The notes beneath the pieces were generated by a model. It saw only the letters and a list, made by a program, of their open reading frames with translations, was not told where the DNA came from and made no database searches. From Bacteroidota bacterium (GTDB lineage Bacteria; Bacteroidota; Bacteroidia; Bacteroidales; UBA12077), in NCBI GenBank assembly GCA_020444275.1, contig JAHLLG010000007.1, positions 97,879-161,878 of the forward strand: a DNA stretch of 64,000 nt, given 5' to 3'. Each line of letters starts with the position of its first letter. Position 1 is the stretch's first letter. The position numbers and the translations under genes are program-made. This document shows positions 47,162 through 56,958 of this stretch, in pieces.

Positions 47162-49348
47162 TTGGCAGACAATAATCAAACAAAAAATAGTAATCCAAAA
47201 TTAACCACTTTTGGAGGTGTGTTTACACCTTCTTTGCTCACAATTTTAGGTGTTATCATGTATCTAAGATTCGGTTGGGTTGTGGGAAACGTTGGCCTTG
47301 CCGGAACACTAATCATAGTAACACTTTCAACCTCTATTACCTTTTTAACAGCACTATCGATTGCTGCAATTGCTACCAATGCGCCAATAAAAAGTGGTGG
47401 AGCATATTACATGATAAGCCGCTCACTGGGAATAGAAATTGGAGGGGCCATAGGAATTCCTTTATACCTGGCACAAGCATTTTCTATAGCGCTTTATGTT
47501 ATTGGATTTTCAGAGAGTATTGTATCCATATTCCCCGGATTAGACATTAAATTGATTGGAATAGTTACCACTTTAATTCTGGGTATATTAGCACTGTTTT
47601 CAACAAAAGCTGCAATTCGCGCGCAATTTTTTATTCTAGGAGTGATTGCCGTATCACTTTTATCACTTGTTTTTGGCAGTCCCATAGAAAACTCACAAAT
47701 AGAAATTTGGGGAGTACCTGCCGAAAAATCCGTAGATTTCTGGAAAGTATTTGCTGTATTCTTCCCTGCAGTAACAGGAATTATGGCAGGTGTTAATATG
47801 TCGGGCGACTTAAAAGATCCTGCTCGCTCCATTCCTAAAGGAACATTTCTTGCTGTAGCTGTTGGTTATATTATTTATATGACATTACCTTTAGTCTTAG
47901 CCAGCAGAGCCGATGCAAAAACGCTTGTTGAAAATCCTTTAATAATGCAGCAAATTGCATTCTGGGGCGGAGCAATATTACTCGGAATCTGGGGAGCTAC
48001 ATTATCAAGTGCAGTAGGAAGTTTATTAGGCGCACCAAGAGTTTTACAGGCCTTAACCAACGATAAGGTAATTCCACGTCCATTATCATTTTTAGGTAAA
48101 GGATCAGGGAAAGAACAAATACCTAGAGCAGCAACCATATTTACTATTATACTTACTCTGGTTTTAGTTTATCTTGGAAATTTAAATACCATTGCTCCTA
48201 TACTTACCATGTTTTTCTTAACAACCTATGGTATATTAAATATTACCGCAGCCATTGAAAAGTTAGTTGAAAGTCCATCGTTCAGACCTAAATTTAAAGT
48301 TCACTGGTTTTTCTCTTTACTAGGAACTGTGGGTTGTGTTGCTGTGATGTTCTTAATAAATCCTTTAGCAACTATTCTAGCAATTGTTTTTATTATAATT
48401 GTTTATATATGGTTAAGCCGACGCAATTTAAAAGCAACATGGGGCGATGTGCGAAGCGGGATGTTATTGCAAATCATACGTTATGCTTTATTAAGATTGG
48501 AAAAAGATGCCAGTCCAAAAAGCTGGCGCCCAAATATCCTGGTACTATCAGGATCATTATCAAAACGATGGCATTTAATTGAATTTGCCAATGGAATAAC
48601 CCAGGAGAAAGGCCTGTTTACGATTACAACTATATTATCGGAAAAAGAAACACCACAGGAAAAAGTTACTAATTTTGAAAAGCAGCTTACCGATTATTTA
48701 AATAATAAAAAAATAAGAGCATTAGTTAGAGTTACACGCGCAGAAAAGATTTTTCAGGGTGCCATCCAAATGGTTAATTCTTACGGATTAGGATTGCTGG
48801 TACCTAACACCATATTGCTCGGTGAATCTAAAGTTGCAGATCATAAAGAGGAATATGCAAACATGATCAGGCATTTCTATAAATCGAAAAGAAATGTTGT
48901 AATTATGCAAGATTTTATTTCAGATGATTTTAGAAATAAAAAATCTGTTGACATCTGGTGGGGCGGTTTAAAAGGCAATGGCGGATTAATGATGATTTTA
49001 GGATATTTAATGTACAACAGCCCATACTGGAGAGATATCCAGATAAATATTAAGATGTTGGTTAAAACAGAGGAAGCAGCTGTTATCGCTCGTAAAAACC
49101 TTACACAGCTTTTATCAGGAATGCGCGTTAACTTTAACACAAAAGTTATCGTTTCGAAAAAACAGTCATTTTGGGAAATTTTAAAAATCGAGTCGGCAAG
49201 CAGCGATCTGGTAATGCTTGGATTAAAAGCACCGGATGATAATTTTGGAGATTATTTTGACAGATTGAAACAAAACACCAAAAGTATCAAAAAGAAAATT
49301 TTTGTGCTTGCATCGCAAGATATTGAATTTAAGGATGTACTCAGCTAA
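47162..49348 (+). CDS. SLC12-like (cation-chloride cotransporter type) APC permease
   Basis: A 728-residue transporter: twelve helices of the APC fold (about 15-425; start FGGVFTPSLLTILGVIMYLRFG matches the SLC12 first helix) and a large cytoplasmic C-terminal domain (about 440-728) with DIWWGGLKGNGGLMMIL (597-613), the conserved SLC12 C-terminal signature. Animal members move Na/K with Cl; bacterial homologues may carry ions or amino acids, and the substrate here is unknown. The start codon is TTG, 11 nt after pdxH. Last gene of the group; terminator follows. Confidence 0.85.
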   Translation: MADNNQTKNSNPKLTTFGGVFTPSLLTILGVIMYLRFGWVVGNVGLAGTLIIVTLSTSITFLTALSIAAIATNAPIKSGGAYYMISRSLGIEIGGAIGIPLYLAQAFSIALYVIGFSESIVSIFPGLDIKLIGIVTTLILGILALFSTKAAIRAQFFILGVIAVSLLSLVFGSPIENSQIEIWGVPAEKSVDFWKVFAVFFPAVTGIMAGVNMSGDLKDPARSIPKGTFLAVAVGYIIYMTLPLVLASRADAKTLVENPLIMQQIAFWGGAILLGIWGATLSSAVGSLLGAPRVLQALTNDKVIPRPLSFLGKGSGKEQIPRAATIFTIILTLVLVYLGNLNTIAPILTMFFLTTYGILNITAAIEKLVESPSFRPKFKVHWFFSLLGTVGCVAVMFLINPLATILAIVFIIIVYIWLSRRNLKATWGDVRSGMLLQIIRYALLRLEKDASPKSWRPNILVLSGSLSKRWHLIEFANGITQEKGLFTITTILSEKETPQEKVTNFEKQLTDYLNNKKIRALVRVTRAEKIFQGAIQMVNSYGLGLLVPNTILLGESKVADHKEEYANMIRHFYKSKRNVVIMQDFISDDFRNKKSVDIWWGGLKGNGGLMMILGYLMYNSPYWRDIQINIKMLVKTEEAAVIARKNLTQLLSGMRVNFNTKVIVSKKQSFWEILKIESASSDLVMLGLKAPDDNFGDYFDRLKQNTKSIKKKIFVLASQDIEFKDVLS

Positions 49349-49349
49349 A

Positions 49350-49377
49350 AAAAGCACATCTTTCAGGATGTGCTTTT
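49350..49377. terminator. Bidirectional terminator between the transporter gene and glnA
   Basis: An 11-bp stem AAAAGCACATC/GATGTGCTTTT (49350-49360 with 49367-49377). A-run on the left and T-run on the right allow use on both strands, fitting the converging genes. Confidence 0.85.
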
Positions 49378-49396
49378 AAGTTAAAATCTTTGAATT

Positions 49397-50902
49397 CTAC
49401 TGACAATGTAGATATTTATTTACCAATTTTCTTAGTTCTTCTTCCTTACCATATAACCTTTCGCTTAAATCTTTATCGTTAAATGATTTTAACTTTTCGA
49501 CTATTTGATCAATTAAACCAGCAGGAAAGATTCCGTTATTCTCAAAAAACTCGCGTTTTTCAAGTAATTTATCAGCCGACTCCCAGCATGATTGTGGTAA
49601 ATATTCTAATTTTTCGAGTTTATCTTTATGCTCTTCATCAAAAATATTTACATCCATATAAAGCTTTTCTGCTAATTCTAAAGCATTTGGCATTTCCAGG
49701 CCATGTTGAGCTGCCAAAATAATACCCGCCATATACAAATATAAATTTGCAGATCCATCTCCGGAACGCAACTCAACAGTTTGTTTTCCTGGAACATAAG
49801 GAATTCTTCCTGTTTCTTGTGGGTTAGCATCTTTAATCATGCTTGTATCGGCAATCCAACCCAGTGGAACACGAACCAGTACTGAACGGTTACTATCGCC
49901 CCAGCAGATATTGGTTGGTGCCTCCTGATGTGGTACCAGGCGCAAGTATGAAGTTGGAATTGTATTACCAAATGCAGTTAATGGTGCTGCTAAATCCAGA
50001 ATACCGGAAATCATTTTTCTGGCTTCGTCACTTAACTTACCATCTTTAACCATGATATTATCACCATCCTTTTCAAGCAACATGTGAATATGCATTCCGC
50101 TACCTGCTTTACCAACTGTAATTTTTGGAGCAAAACTAATATTTACACCATATTCATCGCCAAGCATACGTAAAATCCACTTAGCAATAACCAGTTGATC
50201 AACGGCATCTTGCGGATCTACAGGTAAAAATTCTATCTCTTGTTGTTCGTATAATTCATCTTCGGTTTCAAAATTTCCAACTTCGGAGTGTCCATACTTA
50301 ATCTGTCCACCACATTGAGCGATTAAGCTCATGGCTTCTTTTCTGATATGTCCGTTTTTAGTAAATGGTGGAGATTCGTGATATCCTTTTTGATCAACTC
50401 CCGGATACATTTCTTCTCTTTCGCTTACCACATAGTATTCCAACTCTCCCATTGCTTTAAAATCATATCCGGTTGATTTGCGGAATTCTTCAATTGCTTT
50501 TCTTAAAATATGTTCTGGTGCACTTTCCAATGGTTCTCCATCGCGATTATAAAAGCTGCATAAAATATCTAATGTTGGATACTCCGAAAATGGATTTACA
50601 AAAGCAGTTTTAAAACGTGGGATAACATACAGATCGCTGGAACCAGCTTCTATATATGAAAACAAACTTGATCCGTCAACACGTTCACCTGTTGAAAGTA
50701 GATCTTCTAAATGTTGTTTGCTGTTTAAAACAAAATTTAACGATTTTAGTTTTCCGTCTTCACCAACATAACGGAAATTGATCATTTCAATTTCATTCTC
50801 TTCAATGAAATAAATAATATCCTGACGTGTAAACTCTGCTGCAGGTTTCTTTAAAAACTGAACCAGCGGATTCGGGTTTAATCGTATTTCTAACTCTTTC
50901 AT
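49397..50902 (-). CDS. glnA: Glutamine synthetase
   Basis: Makes glutamine from glutamate and ammonia. The 501-residue enzyme has the beta-grasp N-terminal domain (VDGSSLFSYIEAGSSDLY), catalytic domain with MGELEYYVVSE and GHSEVGNFETEDELYEQQEIEF, ATP site GKAGSGMHIHMLL, and RLVPHQEAPTNICWG. The usual adenylylation region near the C-terminus is not evident. Its promoter is predicted inside the loop of the valS terminator. Confidence 0.95.
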   Translation of the reverse strand: MKELEIRLNPNPLVQFLKKPAAEFTRQDIIYFIEENEIEMINFRYVGEDGKLKSLNFVLNSKQHLEDLLSTGERVDGSSLFSYIEAGSSDLYVIPRFKTAFVNPFSEYPTLDILCSFYNRDGEPLESAPEHILRKAIEEFRKSTGYDFKAMGELEYYVVSEREEMYPGVDQKGYHESPPFTKNGHIRKEAMSLIAQCGGQIKYGHSEVGNFETEDELYEQQEIEFLPVDPQDAVDQLVIAKWILRMLGDEYGVNISFAPKITVGKAGSGMHIHMLLEKDGDNIMVKDGKLSDEARKMISGILDLAAPLTAFGNTIPTSYLRLVPHQEAPTNICWGDSNRSVLVRVPLGWIADTSMIKDANPQETGRIPYVPGKQTVELRSGDGSANLYLYMAGIILAAQHGLEMPNALELAEKLYMDVNIFDEEHKDKLEKLEYLPQSCWESADKLLEKREFFENNGIFPAGLIDQIVEKLKSFNDKDLSERLYGKEEELRKLVNKYLHCQ

Positions 50903-50922
50903 ATCATGTAGTTTTATTTAAC

Positions 50923-50983
50923 AAAAAAGGACTACTAAACTAGTGAGAAAACTTTAAAAGTCAATAGCTTGTAGTCCCTTTTT
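50923..50983 (-). terminator. Terminator of valS with a 35-nt loop
   Basis: A GGACTAC/GTAGTCC stem (50929-50935 with 50971-50977), extended by A/T pairs on both sides past a single bulged C, followed on the minus strand by six U. The loop of about 35 nt is unusually long and contains the glnA promoter. Confidence 0.6.
50935..50964 (-). promoter_or_regulatory. glnA promoter nested in the valS terminator loop
   Basis: On the minus strand TTG (50964-50962), exactly 19 nt, then TAGTTTAG (50942-50935), one base off TAnnTTTG. It predicts a start near 50928 and a leader of about 26 nt before the glnA ATG. Confidence 0.5.
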
Positions 50984-51034
50984 ATATATGTTTCTAAATA
51001 TGTTTTTTTACCAACTGAAAATCAGTTATAATAT

Positions 51035-53656
51035 TTATTTTTTCAGGCTGGTTATTCTCTCCTCCAACACTTTTATTTTAGCCTCAGCATCTTCCTTTTT
51101 CTTCTTCTCAACATTTACAACTTTTTCTGGTGCGTTGTTAACAAATCGCTCATTACTTAGCTTTTTCATTACCGAATTTAAGAACCCTTTATTATAATCA
51201 AGCTCTTCTTGAAGCTTTTTAAGCTCCTCTTCAACATCAACTAAATCGCCCAGCTCAATATAAAACTCGGCAGATTTAACCATAAATGTTACCGCCCCTT
51301 CAATTTTTGTCTCGGTTGATTCAATATCAGAAAGATTAGCCATCTTTACAATACAAGCATCATATTGATTTTCATAATCACCTTTAATTTTTAAAGAGAT
51401 TTGTTCTTTCTGTGCAATATTATTTTCATTACGAATATTTCTTACTCCTGAAATAACCTCTTTCACAAATTCAAACGCTTCAATAATTTCTTCATCGTAT
51501 TTTTCAGATTCAGGCATTTTTTCAATCATCAGGCTTTCACTATCTTTTCTATCTCCCATTAACTGCCAAATCTCTTCGGTGATAAAAGGCATAAACGGAT
51601 GAAGCAGTTTAACCATAATATCGAAAAATGACATCGTCGCTTCAAATGTTGCTTTATCAATTGGTTTTTGATAAGCAGGCTTTACCAGTTCCAGATACCA
51701 GGAAGAAAACTCGTCCCAGAAAAGCTTATAAACTGACATTAGAGCATCCGATAGTCTAAATTTTTCGTATAAATCGTTGATTTGTTCTATTTCACTATTT
51801 AATCTGTTTTTAAACCAATCAATAGCCTGTTTAGCAGATTCAGGTTGTTCTATACTCTCATCAATATTCCAGTTTTTTACCAATCGGAATGCATTCCAGA
51901 TTTTATTACCAAAATTACGTCCTTGTTCTGTTAAACTCTCATCAAATAGCAAATCGCCACCTGCAGGAGAACACAATAACATTCCAACACGAACGCCATC
52001 GGCACCATATTTTTTCATTAATCCGATTGGATCAGGAGAGTTACCTAAAGACTTAGACATTTTACGACGCAAATGATCACGTACAATCCCTGTAAGATAT
52101 ACGTTTTTAAATGGCTTTTCTTCTTTATACTCATAACCAGCCATAATCATGCGTGCTACCCAGAAAAAAAGGATTTCCGGTGCAGTTACCAAATCATTGG
52201 TCGGATAATAATAATTGTAATCCTCATTGTCGGGCTCGTTTATTCCATCAAAAACAGAAATTGGCCATAACCACGATGAAAACCAGGTATCCAACACATC
52301 TTCATCCTGGCGTAGATCATTTATGGTTAGATTTTTATTTCCGGATTTTTCTTGTGCTATCTTAACCGCTTCCTCTTCTGTCTCAGCAACAACATAACCT
52401 CCTTCTGGTAAATAGTATGCAGGAATTCGATGTCCCCACCATAACTGACGAGAAACACACCAATCCTTTACATTCTCCATCCAGTGTTTATATGTGTTTT
52501 TAAATTTCGGTGGATGAAACTGAACATTGTCATTCATCACATTATCTAATGCAGGTTTTGCAAGATCTTCCATTTTTAAAAACCACTGCATAGAAAGTTT
52601 AGGTTCTATAACAGCCTCCGTTCTCTCTGAATATCCAACTTTATTTACATAATCTTCAATTTTTACAATATGCTTGGCTTCATCAAGATCTTTAACAATT
52701 AGCTTGCGTGTCTCAAAGCGATCTTCACCAATATATAACTGAGCACTTTCATTCATGGTACCATCATCATTAAAAATATCGATGGATTCCAAATTATGCT
52801 TATCTCCAATTTCATAATCGTTAAGATCATGCGCAGGAGTAATTTTCAATGCTCCGGTACCAAACTCACGATCTACATATTCATCCTGAATAATAGGCAC
52901 AGGTCGGTTTACCAATGGAACAATAACTTTTTTACCATGCAAATGCTTAAAGCGCTCATCTTCCGGATGAACACAAACTGCTGTATCACCTAAAATAGTT
53001 TCAGGGCGCGTGGTGGCAATGGTTACAAAATCATCTTCGCCTTCAACCTGATAACGAACATAATATAATTTCGACTGAACCTCTTTATAATTTACTTCTT
53101 CGTCGGAAACCGCAGTTTTTGCCTGAGGATCCCAATTTACCATTCGAACACCTCTGTATATCAAACCTTTGTTAAATAAGTCAACAAAAACCTTAATTAC
53201 ACTTTTCGACATGTCTTCGTCCATGGTAAACTTGGTACGTTCCCAATCGCATGAAGCTCCAAGTTTTTTCAACTGTTCAAGAATAATTCCCCCATGTTTC
53301 TCTTTCCACTCCCAGGCGTGCTCCAAAAACTCATCTCTCGACAATTTATTTTTATCAATTCCTTCATCTTTCAACTTGGCAACTACTTTTGCTTCCGTAG
53401 CAATTGAAGCATGATCGGTACCAGGAACCCAACATGCATTTTTCCCTTGCATTCGTGCACGACGGACCAGAATATCCTGAATTGTATTATTCAACATGTG
53501 CCCCATATGTAAAACACCTGTTACGTTTGGTGGTGGAATTACAATTGTATAAGGCTCACGATCATCTGGTTCTGAGTGAAAGAACCCGTTATCCATCCAG
53601 TATTTATACCACTTATCTTCAGTTTTTGACGGATCGTACTTTGCAGGAATTTCCAT
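51035..53656 (-). CDS. valS: Valine--tRNA ligase
   Basis: Charges tRNA-Val. The 873 residues show the class I HIGH-type motif [12 protein letters not shown] (near 46), editing domain, KMSKS ([13 protein letters not shown]) and C-terminal coiled coil ([17 protein letters not shown]). Normal length. Single gene; its terminator contains the glnA promoter. Confidence 0.97.
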   Translation of the reverse strand: MEIPAKYDPSKTEDKWYKYWMDNGFFHSEPDDREPYTIVIPPPNVTGVLHMGHMLNNTIQDILVRRARMQGKNACWVPGTDHASIATEAKVVAKLKDEGIDKNKLSRDEFLEHAWEWKEKHGGIILEQLKKLGASCDWERTKFTMDEDMSKSVIKVFVDLFNKGLIYRGVRMVNWDPQAKTAVSDEEVNYKEVQSKLYYVRYQVEGEDDFVTIATTRPETILGDTAVCVHPEDERFKHLHGKKVIVPLVNRPVPIIQDEYVDREFGTGALKITPAHDLNDYEIGDKHNLESIDIFNDDGTMNESAQLYIGEDRFETRKLIVKDLDEAKHIVKIEDYVNKVGYSERTEAVIEPKLSMQWFLKMEDLAKPALDNVMNDNVQFHPPKFKNTYKHWMENVKDWCVSRQLWWGHRIPAYYLPEGGYVVAETEEEAVKIAQEKSGNKNLTINDLRQDEDVLDTWFSSWLWPISVFDGINEPDNEDYNYYYPTNDLVTAPEILFFWVARMIMAGYEYKEEKPFKNVYLTGIVRDHLRRKMSKSLGNSPDPIGLMKKYGADGVRVGMLLCSPAGGDLLFDESLTEQGRNFGNKIWNAFRLVKNWNIDESIEQPESAKQAIDWFKNRLNSEIEQINDLYEKFRLSDALMSVYKLFWDEFSSWYLELVKPAYQKPIDKATFEATMSFFDIMVKLLHPFMPFITEEIWQLMGDRKDSESLMIEKMPESEKYDEEIIEAFEFVKEVISGVRNIRNENNIAQKEQISLKIKGDYENQYDACIVKMANLSDIESTETKIEGAVTFMVKSAEFYIELGDLVDVEEELKKLQEELDYNKGFLNSVMKKLSNERFVNNAPEKVVNVEKKKKEDAEAKIKVLEERITSLKK

Positions 53657-53809
53657 TTTACTATTCTTCAGTTTTTATTCTACTTACATTTTAATTTGAA
53701 AAGTTTGTAAAAATATAAATTTATTCCCAAAATCCTTTTTTATTAAATGATAATCAGCTTTAAATTATGAGAAATATTTAAGAACATATTTAATTTTATG
53801 AATAAAAAC

Positions 53810-53817
53810 TAACTTTG
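53810..53817 (+). promoter_or_regulatory. -7 element of the DUF1573 gene
   Basis: TAACTTTG matches TAnnTTTG and predicts a transcript start about 20 nt before the ATG at 53844. Confidence 0.5.
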
Positions 53818-53843
53818 TACATCAAATTAAAAACTAATAGGAT

Positions 53844-54269
53844 ATGAAAAAAATAGTTACAGGCCTTTTATTTTTATGTTTTGTTGCATTCAGTGCATTT
53901 AGTCAGGAAGAGATAAATACAAATCAAGACACGAAAGATCATCCTGAAATTTACTTTGAAAACACAACACATGATTACGGAACAATAGAATATAAAGGTG
54001 ATGGGACATGTGAATTTACATTTAAAAATACAGGGAAAGAGCCTTTGTTATTAACCAATGTAAAAGCTTCGTGTGGTTGCACAACTCCTACCTGGCCAAA
54101 AAGCCCGATTAAAAAAGGTAAAAAAGGAACTATAGTAGTAAAATACAATACAAGAATTATTGGTTCGTTTACAAAAACTATACGGGTGTATTCTAATGCT
54201 AAAACATCACCAGTAACTCTTAGAATAACAGGAACTGTTGAAAAACCAGATACAACAGCAAAAAATTAA
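53844..54269 (+). CDS. DUF1573 domain secreted protein
   Basis: A 141-residue protein with a signal peptide (ends FSAFSQ) and one DUF1573 immunoglobulin-like domain: HDYGTI, then FTFKNTGKEPLLLTNVKASCGCT, with a Cys-Gly-Cys motif typical of the family. Common in Bacteroidota, function unknown; the cysteines may bind metal or form a disulfide. It precedes an aminotransferase gene by 21 nt. Confidence 0.87.
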   Translation: MKKIVTGLLFLCFVAFSAFSQEEINTNQDTKDHPEIYFENTTHDYGTIEYKGDGTCEFTFKNTGKEPLLLTNVKASCGCTTPTWPKSPIKKGKKGTIVVKYNTRIIGSFTKTIRVYSNAKTSPVTLRITGTVEKPDTTAKN

Positions 54270-54290
54270 TTATAAAAATTTAATATAATC

Positions 54291-55490
54291 ATGCCACAAA
54301 TATCACAAAAAGGACAAATGATGCCAGCTTCGCCAATTAGAAAATTGGTGCCTTATGCAGAAGAAGCAAAAAAGAAAGGACATAAAGTTTACCATTTAAA
54401 TATTGGACAACCAGATATTCCAACTCCGGAGGTAGCTTTAGAGGCTGTGAAAAACATTACAGAAAAAGTTATTGAATACAGCCATTCCGCAGGAAATGAA
54501 TCGTATAGAAAAGGTTTGGCTAAATATTACCAGGGAGTAAATATAGATGTTGATCATACCGAAATGTTAATTACAACAGGTGGATCAGAAGCCATTACAT
54601 TTGCTTTTTTATCAACATTAAATCCAGGTGATGAAGTAATTATTCCGGAACCATTTTATGCAAACTATAACGGATTTGCAGTTTCGGCAGGTGTGGTTGT
54701 AAAACCAATTACTTCGAGCATTGAGAATGATTTTGCTTTACCTCCAATCGAAGAATTTGAGAAATTAATTACAGATAAAACCAAAGGTATTGTTATTTGT
54801 AATCCGAATAATCCAACTGGTTATTTATATTCTGAAGCGGAACTGCAGCAATTAAAATCGTTAATTGAGAAATACGATCTGTACTTATACTCCGACGAAG
54901 TTTACCGTGAGTTTTGTTATGACGGAAATACTCATTTTTCTGCCATGCACTTAAAAGGTATTGAGCAGAATGTTATTATGATGGATTCTGTTTCGAAGCG
55001 TTACAGTATGTGTGGAGTTCGTGTTGGAGCTATGGTAACAAAAAACAAAGATGTTATTAATGCAGCTATGAAATTTGCGCAAGCACGGTTATGTCCTCCA
55101 TCATTTGGTCAGTGGGCAAGTGAAGCTGCACTTGAAACGGGTAACGATTATTTCGAAGAAGTTTACAACGAATATATCGACAGAAGAAACTTTATGGTTG
55201 ATGCACTTAACAAGATAGAGGGTGTATATTGCCCAAAACCAAAAGGTGCATTTTATACCGTTGTAAAACTTCCAGTTGATGATACCGACAAGTTTGCACA
55301 ATGGATATTAAGCGAGTTTGATTATAACAAACAAACCGTTATGATGGCTCCTGCGTCTGGTTTTTACGCTACACCAGGGTTGGGTAAAAATGAGGTGCGA
55401 ATTGCATATGTATTAAAAAAGGAAGATTTAGCAAAAGCAATGGAAACATTGGAAGCTGCATTGAAAGCTTATCCTGGTAGAACTATTTAA
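54291..55490 (+). CDS. PLP-dependent aminotransferase, class I
   Basis: A 399-residue fold-type I aminotransferase with NPNNPTG (near 170), the Schiff-base lysine in DSVSKRYSMCGVRVG (near 230), and the C-terminal RIAYVLKKEDL arginine for the substrate carboxylate. It resembles the aspartate/aromatic aminotransferases of Bacteroidota; the substrate is not certain. Followed by a strong terminator. Confidence 0.92.
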   Translation: MPQISQKGQMMPASPIRKLVPYAEEAKKKGHKVYHLNIGQPDIPTPEVALEAVKNITEKVIEYSHSAGNESYRKGLAKYYQGVNIDVDHTEMLITTGGSEAITFAFLSTLNPGDEVIIPEPFYANYNGFAVSAGVVVKPITSSIENDFALPPIEEFEKLITDKTKGIVICNPNNPTGYLYSEAELQQLKSLIEKYDLYLYSDEVYREFCYDGNTHFSAMHLKGIEQNVIMMDSVSKRYSMCGVRVGAMVTKNKDVINAAMKFAQARLCPPSFGQWASEAALETGNDYFEEVYNEYIDRRNFMVDALNKIEGVYCPKPKGAFYTVVKLPVDDTDKFAQWILSEFDYNKQTVMMAPASGFYATPGLGKNEVRIAYVLKKEDLAKAMETLEAALKAYPGRTI

Positions 55491-55513
55491 ATTATAATCC
55501 CAGTATAAATGAA

Positions 55514-55547
55514 ACATCCGAAACTTTAAAATTTCGGATGTTTTTTT
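55514..55547 (+). terminator. Terminator after the aminotransferase gene
   Basis: A 10-bp stem ACATCCGAAA/TTTCGGATGT (55514-55523 with 55532-55541), 8-nt loop, then seven T. Confidence 0.9.
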
Positions 55548-55569
55548 ATCTACTATTTTATTTCGGCGC

Positions 55570-55606
55570 ACAAGACATGCCTTCGGCCGTTAAAAATGTG
55601 TCTTGT
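55570..55606. repeat. Inverted repeat at the aminotransferase/namZ junction
   Basis: ACAAGACA (55570-55577) pairs with TGTCTTGT (55599-55606); the loop contains a small GCC-TTC-GGC hairpin. No U-run follows on either strand, so it is not a classic terminator. It ends 5 nt before the namZ stop. Confidence 0.4.
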
Positions 55607-55610
55607 ACTT

Positions 55611-56804
55611 TTACTGAAAATCCTTATAAATCAAATACTTTTTTCGGATTGATTTAAATTCGTTTAAATCTGAATGCCAACTCTCTCTAATTTCTTCGGC
55701 AGTTTTTCCTTCAATAATTTGATCTTTCAAAGTTTTATTCCCGGCAATATTATAAAAGAAGGAATTAAAAAAGTTTTCCTTATTACTCACATTTTTATAA
55801 CCAAACAGAAGCCACTCGAGGTTTATTCTTCTATTTAAAATTAATTGTTTAGTATCAATATCTCTTAAATCCACGCCATAACATGTTTTGTTTTCATGTT
55901 TTGGATATTTACTTGCTCCATCAATACTTCGGGGGGTAAATGTAAACTCAACGTTTTGCAAATCAGGACCACCGAATACCTGAAATGGGAAATTAGTTCC
56001 ACGTCCAACACTTAAACTAGTTCCTTCGAAAAACCCTAACGATGGATATAAATAAACAGAAAGCATATTCTGCAAATTGGGAGATGGATTCACAGAAAGT
56101 TGATATAAAGAATCATGCGCATAATTTGCACAAGAAACAATCGAAAGTTTGCATTGCAACGCATCTTTCAACCACCCTTCACCATTAATCATTTGCGCAT
56201 ATTCGGCAATGGTCATTCCATGCACGATAGGCACAGGGTGCATACCCACAAACGATGAAAATGTTGTGTCTAATATTGGTCCATCAACATAAAAACCATT
56301 TGGATTGGGCCTGTCGAGGATTAATAGCTCCACATTTTTTTCAGCACACGCTTCCATCACATAATGCATAGTTGAAATATAGGTGTAAAAACGTACTCCT
56401 ACATCTTGCAGGTCAAATACAACTACATCAATATAATCTAAATCGCTAAGATTTGGCTTTTTACTACTCCCATACAGAGATATTACAGGCAATCCTGTTT
56501 TTTTATCTATATAATTTTTCACATGCTCTCCGGCATCAGCAGTTCCACGAAATCCGTGTTCAGGGCTGAATATTTTTTCAATATTAACTCCCAAACTTAA
56601 CAACGAATCAACCAGGTGCGATCCATTAATATTGGTTGTATGATTTGCAACAACAGCAACTTTTTTGTCTTTAAGCAAAGGAACATATTTCTCGATTTGC
56701 TCTGCGCCCGTTAATATATGCTGTGGTTCATTTTTAGCTAACTGAATCTTACAGCCAACATAAGTAATCAGAGTTAATAGTATAATATAGTTTATTGATT
56801 TCAT
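55611..56804 (-). CDS. namZ: Exo-beta-N-acetylmuramidase NamZ (DUF1343)
   Basis: The 397-residue protein has a lipoprotein signal (YVGCK, Cys18) and the DUF1343 signatures KKVAVVANHTTNING, FSPEHGFRG, DLQDVGVRFYTYISTM and DRPNPNG. NamZ releases MurNAc from peptidoglycan fragments. The lipoprotein form places it in the periplasm or outer membrane, for cell-wall recycling. Divergent from the LolC/E-like gene. Confidence 0.9.
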   Translation of the reverse strand: MKSINYIILLTLITYVGCKIQLAKNEPQHILTGAEQIEKYVPLLKDKKVAVVANHTTNINGSHLVDSLLSLGVNIEKIFSPEHGFRGTADAGEHVKNYIDKKTGLPVISLYGSSKKPNLSDLDYIDVVVFDLQDVGVRFYTYISTMHYVMEACAEKNVELLILDRPNPNGFYVDGPILDTTFSSFVGMHPVPIVHGMTIAEYAQMINGEGWLKDALQCKLSIVSCANYAHDSLYQLSVNPSPNLQNMLSVYLYPSLGFFEGTSLSVGRGTNFPFQVFGGPDLQNVEFTFTPRSIDGASKYPKHENKTCYGVDLRDIDTKQLILNRRINLEWLLFGYKNVSNKENFFNSFFYNIAGNKTLKDQIIEGKTAEEIRESWHSDLNEFKSIRKKYLIYKDFQ

Positions 56805-56923
56805 TACTATTGAATTATAAAAACTCCTAAATTAATAATTTTCTTTACAACAAAAGAACAGTTTATTCATAATTACTGCTTTATACCAACAATTTTTCTA
56901 ACAATACACTGTTTTATTTTTGC

Positions 56924-56931
56924 TACCTTTG
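56924..56931 (+). promoter_or_regulatory. -7 element of the LolC/E-like gene
   Basis: TACCTTTG matches TAnnTTTG; predicted start is about 20 nt before the TTG initiation codon at 56959. Confidence 0.5.
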
Positions 56932-56958
56932 TGGAAATCTCAAAAGCAAACTTGAAAA

